Source: Bacteroidota bacterium (lineage in GTDB: Bacteria > Bacteroidota > Bacteroidia > UBA7662 > CANHCV01). From it: a DNA stretch of 64,000 nucleotides. Positions 1-8,605 of the stretch are shown piece after piece. The translations under genes were made by a program, and so were the position numbers. The stretch lies in NCBI GenBank assembly GCA_947501265.1, contig CANMVY010000002.1, positions 85,048-149,047 of the forward strand, given 5' to 3'. Each line of letters opens with the position of its first letter. The first letter of the stretch is position 1. The notes below the pieces were generated by a model that worked only from the letters and a program-made list of their open reading frames with translations, ran no database searches and was not told where the DNA came from.

Positions 1-676
1 TGGTTCTCCATTTCGATTCGGATATTCCTTTATCGCCGAATTCCACTCCATCACCGTAGGCGTCTTTTCCGTCGTTGAATTTTACGCCTCGCAAATCGTG
101 CTGATAACCGCCTTGCAAATGAAGCAATTCGCCGAACATCCCTTTTTTGACCATGTTAAAAATGGCCATCACGTCTCGGCGATAACACACATTTTCCATG
201 GCAAAAACGGGGGTATTGTTCTTTTCAGATGCATTCACAATGTCCCAACATTCCTTGATGTTCATTCCACCCGAAACCTCCATTCCAACGACAATTTTCC
301 GATTCAGAGCTTCCACTCCTTGAGGAATATGCCATTCCCACGGAGTAGAAATGATCACCACATCCATTGGGACCGTTTCAATCATTTTCCGATAATCGTA
401 ATCTCCATGGATAAACTCCTGAACGTTTTTCTTACCATTTTTTTCCAGAATTCTTCGCACCCTTGGCAAAGCATACGTTTGATCTGGATCTGCAAAAGCT
501 ACTACATCCACATCATTGCGTTTCAACAAATTGGAAAGATGCACTTGTCCTCTCATTCCAACGCCGATAAGGCCAACTTTAACCTTGTTGATTTTTTCTT
601 CGGAGTGTAACCAATGTGGAACAGCAAGAACTCCTGCTGCAAGAGCTGTTTGTTGGATAAATTTTCTTCGATTCAT
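1..676 (-). CDS. GH109-type Gfo/Idh/MocA-fold glycosidase, N-terminal part (cut by window edge)
   Basis: This gene is open at the window edge and absent from the ORF track; I translated it from the minus strand. It begins MNRRKFIQQTALAAG, a twin-arginine signal, followed by the NAD-binding Rossmann motif GLIGVGMRG. Further on come ENVCYRRDVMA and GGYQHDLRGVKFNDG, segments I recognise from the GH109 family (NAD-dependent alpha-N-acetylgalactosaminidases), rather than from ordinary sugar dehydrogenases. A folded, cofactor-loaded enzyme exported by Tat fits this family. An in-frame ATG at 685 overlaps the stop of the upstream nuclease; I chose 676, which starts just past that stop. The C-terminal half lies outside the window. 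Substrate is inferred from family only. Confidence 0.82.
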   Translation of the reverse strand, partial: MNRRKFIQQTALAAGVLAVPHWLHSEEKINKVKVGLIGVGMRGQVHLSNLLKRNDVDVVAFADPDQTYALPRVRRILEKNGKKNVQEFIHGDYDYRKMIETVPMDVVIISTPWEWHIPQGVEALNRKIVVGMEVSGGMNIKECWDIVNASEKNNTPVFAMENVCYRRDVMAIFNMVKKGMFGELLHLQGGYQHDLRGVKFNDGKDAYGDGVEFGDKGISESKWRT

Positions 677-677
677 G

Positions 678-1412
678 TTATTCATTCCATTTCCAGGTTT
701 GGATATTGCTTTTTGATTCCAGTTTATGTTCGATTTCTTCTTTAAGCTTAGGATAGAAATTAATCTTTGTAAGGTTTTCCAAAGAGTCGGTGGAAACCAC
801 AAAACTTTTGAGGGAGGCCGAAGAGCCTTCGTTGGGCAGAATGAAGGAAATCATTTGCCGATGTTGGGAAGAAGTATCGAGGATCACTTTGTAATAAAAT
901 TCTGGCACAGCTACCTCGTTGGGTCCGATACTGGGGAGTTTGGGTCGTAAAATGGGCCCGGTCACAACAAATACTTGATGATATTGAAGGGCCCAGTCCC
1001 GAACCTGCTCCTCCAATCGTTTCCAAACACCCCGATTGAACGATGGAGCTTGCGGACTCATATTGCTGTAATAGAACGATTCCACCATGGTTTTTTCCGA
1101 AAACCCCATATCGGCCGCAGGGGCAAGGTGTCCGCGATCGTATCCGCTCGATTTGTAGTCGATGCCTTCGGCAGAACCCATTGGAACGAGCGGATCTTCC
1201 AAAAATTTATTGGTCCGTTCGTAGTTGCCTTTTACTTCGTTTTCATTCAATTCATACGCAACCCAACGGGCTTGTTCATACCGCTCATCGTAAAGCAACG
1301 AATAGCCTACATGTTGGACAAAATGTTTATTCTCATCTTCCTGATAGGCGGGGCATTCCCAAGGTGGATTAAAAGAAAGAAAAGCAGCAAAAAGTGCAAA
1401 CAAGTACTTCAT
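678..1412 (-). CDS. Secreted DNA/RNA non-specific endonuclease (NucA/Serratia nuclease type)
   Basis: The 244-residue product has a hydrophobic N-terminal signal (MKYLFALFAAFLSF) and the betabetaalpha-metal nuclease signature DRGH at residues 92-95, where His95 is the expected general base. The metal-binding Asn is likely N126 in FNRGVW. The family cleaves DNA and RNA without strong sequence preference and is secreted or periplasmic. Length matches single-domain members. The gene reads into the GH109 gene with its stop 1 nt before that start, so the two probably share a transcript. A -7 element TACATTTG ends 5 nt before the ATG. Whether it serves nutrient scavenging or another role is not visible. 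Confidence 0.88.
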   Translation of the reverse strand: MKYLFALFAAFLSFNPPWECPAYQEDENKHFVQHVGYSLLYDERYEQARWVAYELNENEVKGNYERTNKFLEDPLVPMGSAEGIDYKSSGYDRGHLAPAADMGFSEKTMVESFYYSNMSPQAPSFNRGVWKRLEEQVRDWALQYHQVFVVTGPILRPKLPSIGPNEVAVPEFYYKVILDTSSQHRQMISFILPNEGSSASLKSFVVSTDSLENLTKINFYPKLKEEIEHKLESKSNIQTWKWNE

Positions 1413-1417
1413 TAAAA

Positions 1418-1425
1418 CAAATGTA
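1418..1425 (-). promoter_or_regulatory. -7 promoter element of the nuclease gene
   Basis: TACATTTG on the minus strand fits the Bacteroidota TAnnTTTG consensus. It ends 5 nt before the nuclease ATG, so the mRNA would have almost no leader. Confidence 0.5.
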
Positions 1426-1469
1426 AGTAAACCCGAAAAGTTTTTCGAACTTTGTAGAAAATAAGAACC

Positions 1470-2156
1470 ATGTCCACGCTGCTTTTTTTATCATTGTTTT
1501 CATTCGCACCGATGGATTCCATTGGACAGAAAAAGGAAAATGGTCAACTCTTTACCATTCACCAAATCGATAAAGGACAAACATTATCAGGCATTGCAAA
1601 ACGATACAAGGTTTCATCAGCAAAGATTATTGAGATCAATAAAATTGAACCCGATAAAATCCGAGCCGGTCAAAAACTATTGATTCCTGTAGAAAAACCT
1701 GCTTCCACTTCAAATCTTCCAAAACCAAAACCCGAGCCCAAACCCGAGCCCAAACCCGAAATTAATTCAAGTCCTAAACCAGAAATTGGTTCAAGTACAA
1801 ATCTGCCCAAAGAAACCACAACTGCTGCGAAAACAGCTCCAAAACCCAAACCTACAGCACCAGCCAAATCGGAAGGTAAACTAAAACCAACCACCAAAAA
1901 AGGGTTGGTTGGCTTGGGAAAAAGCGATGTTTTGGATCCCATTTCTTTTACTGCTTTACACCCATCGCTACCCATTCAATCGCTTGTTAAGGTGGTAAAT
2001 ACCGAAAATGGTCGATTGGTTTTTGTAAGGATTATTGGTAAAACAACGGGTGAGATGGGCATTTACGATTTGGTTATTTCCCAATCGGCCATGGATCAGT
2101 TAAAGGTATTTGGAGAAAAATTACAGGCTGACCTTACTTTTGGGATTGCCGAATGA
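1470..2156 (+). CDS. Exported LysM protein with Pro/Lys/Glu linker and RlpA-like C-terminal domain
   Basis: The 228-residue protein has an N-terminal signal (LLFLSLFSFAP) and one LysM domain at about residues 28-73 (IDKGQTLSGIAKRYKV), which binds peptidoglycan. A low-complexity linker of KPEPKPEPKPE repeats follows. The last 60 or so residues (VKVVNTENGRLVFVRIIGK) resemble the C-terminal half of the double-psi beta-barrel of RlpA-like proteins, but lack the catalytic-type residues at its start. It overlaps the ABC exporter gene by 4 nt (ATGA). It is probably a periplasmic wall-binding protein co-expressed with the polysaccharide genes; its exact role is unknown. Confidence 0.8.
   Translation: MSTLLFLSLFSFAPMDSIGQKKENGQLFTIHQIDKGQTLSGIAKRYKVSSAKIIEINKIEPDKIRAGQKLLIPVEKPASTSNLPKPKPEPKPEPKPEINSSPKPEIGSSTNLPKETTTAAKTAPKPKPTAPAKSEGKLKPTTKKGLVGLGKSDVLDPISFTALHPSLPIQSLVKVVNTENGRLVFVRIIGKTTGEMGIYDLVISQSAMDQLKVFGEKLQADLTFGIAE
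1731..1760 (+). repeat. 12-bp tandem repeat coding the KPEPKPE linker
   Basis: About 2.5 copies of cccgagcccaaa lie inside the LysM gene and encode the Lys-Pro-Glu-Pro spacer. Slippage here would lengthen or shorten the linker in frame. Confidence 0.75.
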
Positions 2157-3967
2157 AAAACATCAGGCACTTGTTTCAATACCTTGCTCCACTTAAAAAA
2201 AATGTGGTTTGGGTATTTATCTTCTTTAGCATTTCAACCCTATTCTCCGCGGTTTCCATTTCGTTAATCATTCCTTTTCTAAAAATTCTCTTTTCTGGCG
2301 GGGATTTGATTCCTCAAAATCAGGTTGTAACTTCTTCTTTTACCGGAAGATTCAACGGATGGATTAACGATTGGATTAACCAAGTAGGAAAAGAATCGGC
2401 ATTATTTTGGTTTTGCGGATTATTGGTCATTTTCATCTTTTTGAAAAGCATTTTTCGCTATTTAGGAAACATGAAAATGGCTGAAATTCGTACAAGATTG
2501 GTTTTAAATCTTCGAGAAAAAGCCTATCACCGCTGGTTGAATGCTCCCCTATCCTATTTCCGCGGTGAGCAAAAAGGAGATTTACTTTCTCGCATGACCG
2601 CGGATGTTTTTCAGGTTGAATTTTCCATGCTTGGCGTTTTGGAAATGATTTTTAGAGATCCTTTTCAAATTCTAATCTACCTAGGAACCATGTTTTTCGT
2701 TTCTTGGCAATTAACCCTATTGATTTTTCTGGTTGCTCCCATTGGCGGACTACTCATTGGTAGAATTGGGAAATTTCTAAAAAATGCCTCCCATCAAAGT
2801 CAAGAAGAACAAGGGAAATTATTGAGTTGGATGGAGGAAACCCTTAGCGGCATGCGAATTATTCAAGGTTTTTACGTGAAGCAGAAAGCCGCTGAAAAAT
2901 TCAACGATCAAAACCAGAGGTTACGACAAAAGATGAAAATCGTTTACAGCCGAGAGTATTTGGCCTCCCCTCTGAGCGAATGGATCATCAGCATGATTTT
3001 AGTTGCCATTATGGGATATGGAGGATGGATGATCATTCACCAAATAAGCGCTCTCAACGGCGAATTCTTCATTTACTACCTCCTCACCTTCAGCCAAATC
3101 ATCGCTCCGGCAAAGGCCATTACCGAAAGTTATTTTCGGATGAAAAAAGGAATGGCCTCTTTAGATCGAATTGAAGAAATTTTCAATACCCCCGAACACG
3201 TTGGAATGAATTCCGTTCAACCCTTTCAAAAAACGGTTGAACTCGTTGAATTCAAAAATATTTCCTTCAGATATCAAGAGGATTGGGTGCTGAAAAACGT
3301 ATCATTCTCCATTGCTAAAGGAGAAACCGTTGCTTTGGTTGGAGCATCAGGTTCGGGAAAAAGCACACTTGCCGATTTGCTATTAAGATTCATGGATACC
3401 CAAGAAGGTAAAATTCTGATCAATGGAGAAGACCTCAAATCCTTTCAATTGGAACATTGGAGATCGAAGTTAAGTGTCGTAACCCAGGCACCTATCCTAT
3501 TCAACGACTCCATACGTCAAAATGTTACCCTTTGGAACCAAGGATTTTCAAACTCTGAAATAGAATCCGCATTGCAGAAAGCAAACGCATTGGAGTTTAG
3601 CCTTCAAACTTCCATCGGATTGGAAACCGTCATCGGAGAAAACGGTGGAAATTTGAGTGGCGGACAAAAACAACGACTCACCATCGCCAGGGCTTTGATC
3701 AATAATCCAGAAATCCTTATTCTCGATGAAGCGACCTCTGCACTTGATTCGGAATCGGAAAGTTTGGTTCAGGAAGCCATCAAAAAAGCCTTGGAAGGCA
3801 GAACTGCCTTGGTCATTGCTCATCGATTGAGTACCATTCAAAATGCCGATAAAATCATTGTATTAGACAAAGGAGCGATCGTTGAAATGGGGACTCACCA
3901 AAGTCTTTTAGCGTCGAAAGGAGCGTACGCTCGGATGGTTGAACTTCAAACCTTAGGAGATTCATGA
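2153..3967 (+). CDS. ABC exporter, fused permease-ATPase (MsbA-like)
   Basis: The 604-residue half-transporter has about six membrane segments in the first 320 residues and a full ATPase domain after that: Walker A GASGSGKST near residue 397, signature LSGGQKQR near 500, and Walker B ILILDEATSALD near 521. It would act as a homodimer in the inner membrane. MsbA-type exporters flip lipid A or lipid-linked glycans. The neighbours, a DUF1972 glycosyltransferase and an O-antigen ligase-like protein, favour a lipid-linked polysaccharide or LPS substrate, but the sequence alone does not fix it. It overlaps both neighbours by 4 nt. Confidence 0.88.
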   Translation: MKNIRHLFQYLAPLKKNVVWVFIFFSISTLFSAVSISLIIPFLKILFSGGDLIPQNQVVTSSFTGRFNGWINDWINQVGKESALFWFCGLLVIFIFLKSIFRYLGNMKMAEIRTRLVLNLREKAYHRWLNAPLSYFRGEQKGDLLSRMTADVFQVEFSMLGVLEMIFRDPFQILIYLGTMFFVSWQLTLLIFLVAPIGGLLIGRIGKFLKNASHQSQEEQGKLLSWMEETLSGMRIIQGFYVKQKAAEKFNDQNQRLRQKMKIVYSREYLASPLSEWIISMILVAIMGYGGWMIIHQISALNGEFFIYYLLTFSQIIAPAKAITESYFRMKKGMASLDRIEEIFNTPEHVGMNSVQPFQKTVELVEFKNISFRYQEDWVLKNVSFSIAKGETVALVGASGSGKSTLADLLLRFMDTQEGKILINGEDLKSFQLEHWRSKLSVVTQAPILFNDSIRQNVTLWNQGFSNSEIESALQKANALEFSLQTSIGLETVIGENGGNLSGGQKQRLTIARALINNPEILILDEATSALDSESESLVQEAIKKALEGRTALVIAHRLSTIQNADKIIVLDKGAIVEMGTHQSLLASKGAYARMVELQTLGDS

Positions 3968-5052
3968 AAATAGGCATCATCGGAACAAGGGGAATTCCGA
4001 ATCATTATGGAGGTTTCGAACAATTTGCCGAATACCTTTCCGTAGGGTTGGTAGAATTGGGACACGAAGTTTCGGTCTATTGTCCTCACAATCACCCGGA
4101 AAAATCTGAAATATGGAACGGAGTTCACCGAATCATGGTGAACGACCCCGAAGAAAAGTGGGGAACGGTGGGTCAGTTTATTTACGACTTCAATGGGATT
4201 TGGGATGCTCGAAAAAGGAACTTTGACGTCATTCTTCAATTGGGATACACCAGCAGTTCCATCTGGGGACCACTCATGCCTTCGGCAAAAATTTTCACGA
4301 ACATGGACGGTTTGGAATGGAAACGTTCCAAGTTCTCCAAACCGGTTCAAACTTTTTTGAAATTCGCAGAGCGAATGGCTATTTGGTATTCGGATGAGTG
4401 GATTTCGGATTCGATTGGTATTCAAGAATATTTAAAAAAGAAGTACAACAAGGATTCGACCTACATCGCTTACGGTGCTTGGCCATTTAACACTCCCGAT
4501 TCTTCTGTTTTGCAAAAATATCAGGTTCAAGAAAACCATTATTTCATGTTGGTTGCTCGAATGGAACCCGAAAACAACGTGGAAGTTATTCTTGACGGTT
4601 ACGTAAAATCGGGGTCTTCTACCCCATTTTTGGTGGTCGGTAATACAGAAAATGCCTTTGGCACCTATTTGGTTGAGAAGTACAAACATCAAAAAGGGAT
4701 TCGTTTTCAGGGAGGTATTTACAACCTCAACGATTTAAATCAGCTGCGTTACCATTGCAAAGCCTATTTACATGGGCATTCCGTTGGCGGTACCAACCCC
4801 AGTTTATTGGAAGCCATGGCTTCACAAGCTACAATCATGGCCCACAACAACATTTTCAACCAAAGTATTCTTGGAGATGACGCGTGGTATTTTAAACAGG
4901 ATCAAGATGTTGCGGAAATCATTAAGAAAACCGAAGATCCTTCTTTTGATGCCCGAAAAGCAAACGTGATTCAATCCAATTACTCCAAAATCGTAGAGGA
5001 TTTTTCTTGGGACAAAATCATTCATCAATACGAAAAACTTCTAACAAAGTGA
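3964..5052 (+). CDS. Glycosyltransferase with DUF1972 domain (rhamnosyltransferase-like)
   Basis: The 362-residue cytoplasmic enzyme opens with KIGIIGTRGIPNHYGGFE, the typical start of DUF1972 proteins. These are GT-B fold glycosyltransferases, often annotated as rhamnosyltransferases. The C-terminal half carries the donor-binding region (HGHSVGGTNPSLLEAMAS, with the expected acidic residue). It sits between an ABC exporter and an O-antigen ligase/polymerase with 4-nt overlaps, so it most likely adds a sugar to a lipid-linked surface glycan. The donor sugar cannot be told from the sequence. Confidence 0.85.
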   Translation: MKIGIIGTRGIPNHYGGFEQFAEYLSVGLVELGHEVSVYCPHNHPEKSEIWNGVHRIMVNDPEEKWGTVGQFIYDFNGIWDARKRNFDVILQLGYTSSSIWGPLMPSAKIFTNMDGLEWKRSKFSKPVQTFLKFAERMAIWYSDEWISDSIGIQEYLKKKYNKDSTYIAYGAWPFNTPDSSVLQKYQVQENHYFMLVARMEPENNVEVILDGYVKSGSSTPFLVVGNTENAFGTYLVEKYKHQKGIRFQGGIYNLNDLNQLRYHCKAYLHGHSVGGTNPSLLEAMASQATIMAHNNIFNQSILGDDAWYFKQDQDVAEIIKKTEDPSFDARKANVIQSNYSKIVEDFSWDKIIHQYEKLLTK

Positions 5053-6227
5053 AAATAGCTCTTCAGATTCGTTGGTTTTTATTCCTCGCTTTGGGGGTTG
5101 GCTTAGCGTTTCCTGGAGCGTATGGCCTTCAAAATACGAGTGTTTACGGACTAATTGCGGTTACCATTTTTTGTGCCTTTCGTTTAAAAGTTCGACCATC
5201 AATACCGGCTATTCTGTTCGTAACGGTGGGTTACTTCATTTATCTGTTGGGTTTTGAAGTCATTGCAGATCAGAATTGGTCGGCTTTTTTAAAGAAAATT
5301 CCGCTATTGCTTTCGCTTTTGGTTTTAATTCCACCAACTAAGGATGAAAAGAACGTTTTCTTCAACAGCATTGGGATATCAACGATCGTTTCCTGCATGT
5401 ACCTATGGGCCCATCATTTCTTGGAATTGGTTCCTGAGGAACGCTGGTTGATGAGTGCATACAGTTACACGTTTTTAACTGAATCGTTGGGCTGGCAACC
5501 CATTTATACCGCTATCTCCTACTCCATTGGTGGCCTTTTTTGGATGAATCAGCTTCAGTTTTCTCCACACCGTTGGTGGAAAATTTTGGGCATGATAGGC
5601 ATTGGAATCCTTTTCATCACGTTAATTTTTCTTTCTGCACGAATGGCGTTCATCGCCTTTATCTTCTCATCCTTTCTGGTTGTTCCCGCCAACCGAAGAT
5701 GGATTTATGGTGTTGGAATCGGAATAGCCATCGCATTATTTTTCATCAACCCTGTTTTAAAAGAACGGTTAACAAAAGCGGTTTCTGGGAGCGAACGGTA
5801 CGCAGGCGGCAGCATACGACTTGAGAAATGGAAAGCCGCAAAAGAAGTAAGCCTAAATCATTGGTTATTTGGCGTTTCAAGCGGTAAAACACAACTAAAA
5901 CTTGAAGAGCAATACCAAAAGCAAGATTTTCAACTTGGAATCCAACAACGTTACCATGCTCATCAACAATGGCTTCAAAACGCCGTGGAAGGTGGAATCT
6001 TTGGAATTGCTTTTCTATTGCTTGCGTTTGTTTCTTTTTTTACAAGGCATTTTCATAAAGATGATCAACTCATTTTAGCCGTTGGACTTTTTATTCTGTT
6101 GAACACCTTTACCGAAAGCATTTGCGAACGTCAATCAGGGATGATTTGGTTTTGCATAATTTTTTTAACGGGATTTGTCCAAAAATCAGACAATCTCTCA
6201 TCGGTTGTGCATAAAGAATCATTGTGA
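5049..6227 (+). CDS. O-antigen ligase / polymerase family membrane protein (Wzy/WaaL-like)
   Basis: The ORF track opens at 5007, but the best start is GTG at 5049, which overlaps the previous stop and gives MKIALQIRWFLFLALG, a natural first membrane helix; this makes 392 residues. About ten to eleven membrane segments flank a long periplasmic loop with conserved elements of the family (GSIRLEKWKAA, then YHAHQQWLQNAVEGG, corresponding to the HNxxLQ-type motif). Such proteins polymerise O-antigen units or ligate glycans to lipid A or protein. Ligase versus polymerase cannot be separated by reading. It is the last gene of the polysaccharide group. Confidence 0.82.
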   Translation: MKIALQIRWFLFLALGVGLAFPGAYGLQNTSVYGLIAVTIFCAFRLKVRPSIPAILFVTVGYFIYLLGFEVIADQNWSAFLKKIPLLLSLLVLIPPTKDEKNVFFNSIGISTIVSCMYLWAHHFLELVPEERWLMSAYSYTFLTESLGWQPIYTAISYSIGGLFWMNQLQFSPHRWWKILGMIGIGILFITLIFLSARMAFIAFIFSSFLVVPANRRWIYGVGIGIAIALFFINPVLKERLTKAVSGSERYAGGSIRLEKWKAAKEVSLNHWLFGVSSGKTQLKLEEQYQKQDFQLGIQQRYHAHQQWLQNAVEGGIFGIAFLLLAFVSFFTRHFHKDDQLILAVGLFILLNTFTESICERQSGMIWFCIIFLTGFVQKSDNLSSVVHKESL

Positions 6228-6252
6228 ATCGCCACTTTGGTGGATAGTTTTG
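6222..6252 (+). promoter_or_regulatory. Promoter of rseP (TTG - 20 nt - TAGTTTTG)
   Basis: The -7 element TAGTTTTG at 6245-6252 is preceded, 20 nt upstream, by TTG as a -33 element inside the end of the ligase gene. The ATG follows after 20 nt. Confidence 0.6.
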
Positions 6253-6272
6253 CGTTGTTATAAAAAATAACT

Positions 6273-7601
6273 ATGGATATATTGGTTATGGTTGGGCAAA
6301 TGATTTTGGCCCTTTCCATTTTGGTAGGATTGCATGAGTGGGGACATTACATTACCGCAAGGATGTTTGGTATTCGGGTCGAGAAATTTTACATTTTTTT
6401 CGATGCTTGGGGAAAGAAACTCTGGAGTAAAAAAATTGGGGATACGGAGTATGGAATTGGATGGTTGCCTTTGGGCGGCTATGTAAAAATTGCAGGAATG
6501 ATCGATGAGAGTTTGGATACCGACCAAATGGCTCAGCCAGCAAAAGAGGATGAATTTCGTTCAAAACCGGCATGGCAACGCCTCATCGTAATGCTCGGTG
6601 GAATTATCGTGAATGCTCTTTTGGCGATCGGCATTTTCATGGCCATTTTAATGATTTGGGGAAAATCTTATTTGCCCATTTCGTCGATGAAAAATGGAAT
6701 TTTTGCTACAGAAATCGGGCAAAAAGCCGGATTAAAGACCGGTGACCAGCTATTAAAAGTGAATGGCGAGCCATTGAATGAGTTTTCACCCATCATTTCA
6801 ACCGAACTTTTGCTCAACGCAGACGCTAAACTTGAAATTCTTCGCAATGGCGAGCCAATTACCGTTCAGTTCCCCGACTCCATTCGTCAGTTCTTGTTGG
6901 AAAACAAGGAATCGTTGGTTGAAGTTCCTCTGCCATCCATCATCCATAAAATTGAAAAAAACATGCCGGCATTCGCTTCGGGAATGCGAGAAGGCGATGA
7001 AATCACAGCAATCAATGGAGTAGCCGTTAGCACCTACAATGAAGTGTTTAACATCATTCCAACCGTTCGAGGAAAAGTAATTCCTGTTTCCGTTCTTCGT
7101 GACGGACAGGCCATGACGTTCAAGGTTGATTTAACCACCGATCCTCAATTTGGTATTCGAAGCATAACGGCCGATTCCATTTATGAGGTACGATCCGAAA
7201 AATTTGGATTTTTCACGAGTATCCCAGAAGCTTTCTCTTTCGCAAGTGAAACGGTTTCCAATCAAATCAAAAGCTTCCAAAAGATTTTCAGTGGCGAGGT
7301 TTCTGCTCGAAAAAGCTTGGGCGGTCCCATTGCCATTGCCAAAGATTTGTACGGAGGAACGTGGATTTGGCAAAAATTTTGGTTAACCACGGCTCTGCTT
7401 TCGATCGTTTTGGCCTTCATGAATTTACTCCCCATTCCGGCATTGGATGGTGGACACGCATTGTTTACCTTAATTGAAATTATTTTCCGCAGACCACTTT
7501 CAACCAAGTTTCTAACGTATGCTCAGTACGCCGGGATGGTCATCATTTTTGGATTAATGATTTTCATCATTGGCAACGATCTTCTAAAACTATTCTTATG
7601 A
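6273..7601 (+). CDS. rseP: RIP metalloprotease RseP (site-2 protease)
   Basis: The 442-residue inner-membrane protease has the zinc motif HEWGH at residues 21-25 in the first helix and the second metal-binding motif NLLPIPALDGGH near residue 390. Two PDZ-like domains lie between (KAGLKTGDQLLKVNGEPL and ASGMREGDEITAINGVAV). It cuts membrane-anchored substrates such as anti-sigma factors after a first cut. It has its own promoter and is followed, with a 4-nt overlap, by an exported protein of unknown function. Length and motif order match the family. Confidence 0.93.
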   Translation: MDILVMVGQMILALSILVGLHEWGHYITARMFGIRVEKFYIFFDAWGKKLWSKKIGDTEYGIGWLPLGGYVKIAGMIDESLDTDQMAQPAKEDEFRSKPAWQRLIVMLGGIIVNALLAIGIFMAILMIWGKSYLPISSMKNGIFATEIGQKAGLKTGDQLLKVNGEPLNEFSPIISTELLLNADAKLEILRNGEPITVQFPDSIRQFLLENKESLVEVPLPSIIHKIEKNMPAFASGMREGDEITAINGVAVSTYNEVFNIIPTVRGKVIPVSVLRDGQAMTFKVDLTTDPQFGIRSITADSIYEVRSEKFGFFTSIPEAFSFASETVSNQIKSFQKIFSGEVSARKSLGGPIAIAKDLYGGTWIWQKFWLTTALLSIVLAFMNLLPIPALDGGHALFTLIEIIFRRPLSTKFLTYAQYAGMVIIFGLMIFIIGNDLLKLFL

Positions 7602-8425
7602 AAAAGATTTTTTTACTAGCCTTTTTATTCATTGGGTTGTTTTCTAAAGGCCAAGACTTAAAATTTCAACGTGATACGACTGGAATGGGTGAAGGATATA
7701 CCTACGGGAAACGCCTTATTCTGGTTCCCTTCAAACCATACGACTACAAAAGTGATGCGGATGCTGATATCGCCAAGCAAAATGAATTGGAGCCGTCTTA
7801 TGTAAAGCTTGTTTTCCGTTCATCCTTTGACCAGGTTCTTACAAACGCATTAAAGAATCGCTTTGAAATCATTCGATTAAACTTGGATTCGCCAGCGGAA
7901 TACAAAGAAGATCTTCAAGCGTTTTATAATTCGACGGGAACCGCTTACGAGCGACCTATTTTAGTTCGCCCTGCCCAAACGGATATCGATAAAGCAAAAA
8001 AAACAAAATCGCAATTGTTTATTGACGAGATGGCGAAATTGGCAAATATCGATCGTACACCGAAAACCTATCGAGGAGTAGATGGTGGTGAATTTAAGGC
8101 TCCCAATGAATTAACTCGGTACTACAAAACCACCATTTCTAATCCAAATATCATTCCATACATGCAAGATAAGTATCAGAATGACTACTTCCTTTTCATC
8201 AATATGATGGAAGTCACTACCCGATACGACCAATGCATTGATTTAGAAAACAAGAATTACAACCGAGAATTTTCTCTTCATTACACCCTTTACGATAAAC
8301 AAGGAAAGCAAGTTGTAGGAAATGTTATTACACTGCTTTTTCCTTCTAACACCAATAAAATCAACGATATTATTGCCAAAAACTTTGGAGTTATTGCCAA
8401 AGAAATCAACAAAAGTTTACCTTAA
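7598..8425 (+). CDS. Exported protein of unknown function coupled to rseP
   Basis: I do not recognise this 275-residue protein. It has a clear signal peptide (MKKIFLLAFLFIGLFSKGQ) and no further membrane segment or lipobox Cys. The mature part is polar and contains the stretch YGKRLILVPFKPYDYKSD. It overlaps rseP by 4 nt, so it is translated with a protease of envelope stress signalling, and it precedes the tRNA-Leu promoter. A periplasmic or outer-membrane-associated role is likely; anything beyond that would be invention. Confidence 0.75.
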   Translation: MKKIFLLAFLFIGLFSKGQDLKFQRDTTGMGEGYTYGKRLILVPFKPYDYKSDADADIAKQNELEPSYVKLVFRSSFDQVLTNALKNRFEIIRLNLDSPAEYKEDLQAFYNSTGTAYERPILVRPAQTDIDKAKKTKSQLFIDEMAKLANIDRTPKTYRGVDGGEFKAPNELTRYYKTTISNPNIIPYMQDKYQNDYFLFINMMEVTTRYDQCIDLENKNYNREFSLHYTLYDKQGKQVVGNVITLLFPSNTNKINDIIAKNFGVIAKEINKSLP

Positions 8426-8437
8426 ATAAAAAAAATG

Positions 8438-8468
8438 TTTGCAAAAATGCTTTTTAGGCCTACTTTTG
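8438..8468 (+). promoter_or_regulatory. tRNA-Leu promoter, TTTG - 19 nt - TACTTTTG
   Basis: This is the best promoter in the window: TTTG at 8438-8441, a spacer of exactly 19 nt, and TACTTTTG at 8461-8468. The mature tRNA starts 17 nt after the -7 element. It matches the Bacteroidota primary sigma factor consensus. Confidence 0.85.
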
Positions 8469-8484
8469 CATCCACAATAAAAAC

Positions 8485-8569
8485 GCCTGGGTGGCGGAAT
8501 AGGTAGACGCGCTGGTCTCAAACACCAGTGGGGCGACCCATGCCGGTTCGATCCCGGCCCCAGGTACCA
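8485..8569 (+). tRNA. tRNA-Leu (anticodon CAA), CCA encoded
   Basis: The acceptor strands GCCTGGG and CCCAGGT pair, the anticodon stem CTGGT/ACCAG encloses the loop CTCAAAC with anticodon CAA (reads UUG), and the T-arm is GCCGGTTCGATCCCGGC. A long variable arm (TGGGGCGACCCA) marks a class II tRNA, as expected for leucine. The 3' CCA is encoded. Total length is 85 nt. Confidence 0.95.
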
Positions 8570-8572
8570 AGT

Positions 8573-8601
8573 AAAGCTGCGATAAAACCGCAGCTTTTTT
8601 T
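8573..8601 (+). terminator. Rho-independent terminator of tRNA-Leu
   Basis: GCTGCG and CGCAGC form a stem around a short A-rich loop and are followed by a run of seven or more T, directly after the tRNA. Confidence 0.85.
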
Positions 8602-8605
8602 GTAG

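Noticed and set aside
98-610. 170-codon + strand ORF at the left edge
   Set aside because: It lies opposite the GH109 gene, whose minus-strand translation has clear family motifs.
1670-1975. 101-codon Gly-rich minus-strand ORF opposite the LysM gene
   Set aside because: It is the reverse reading of the Pro/Lys/Glu linker repeats.
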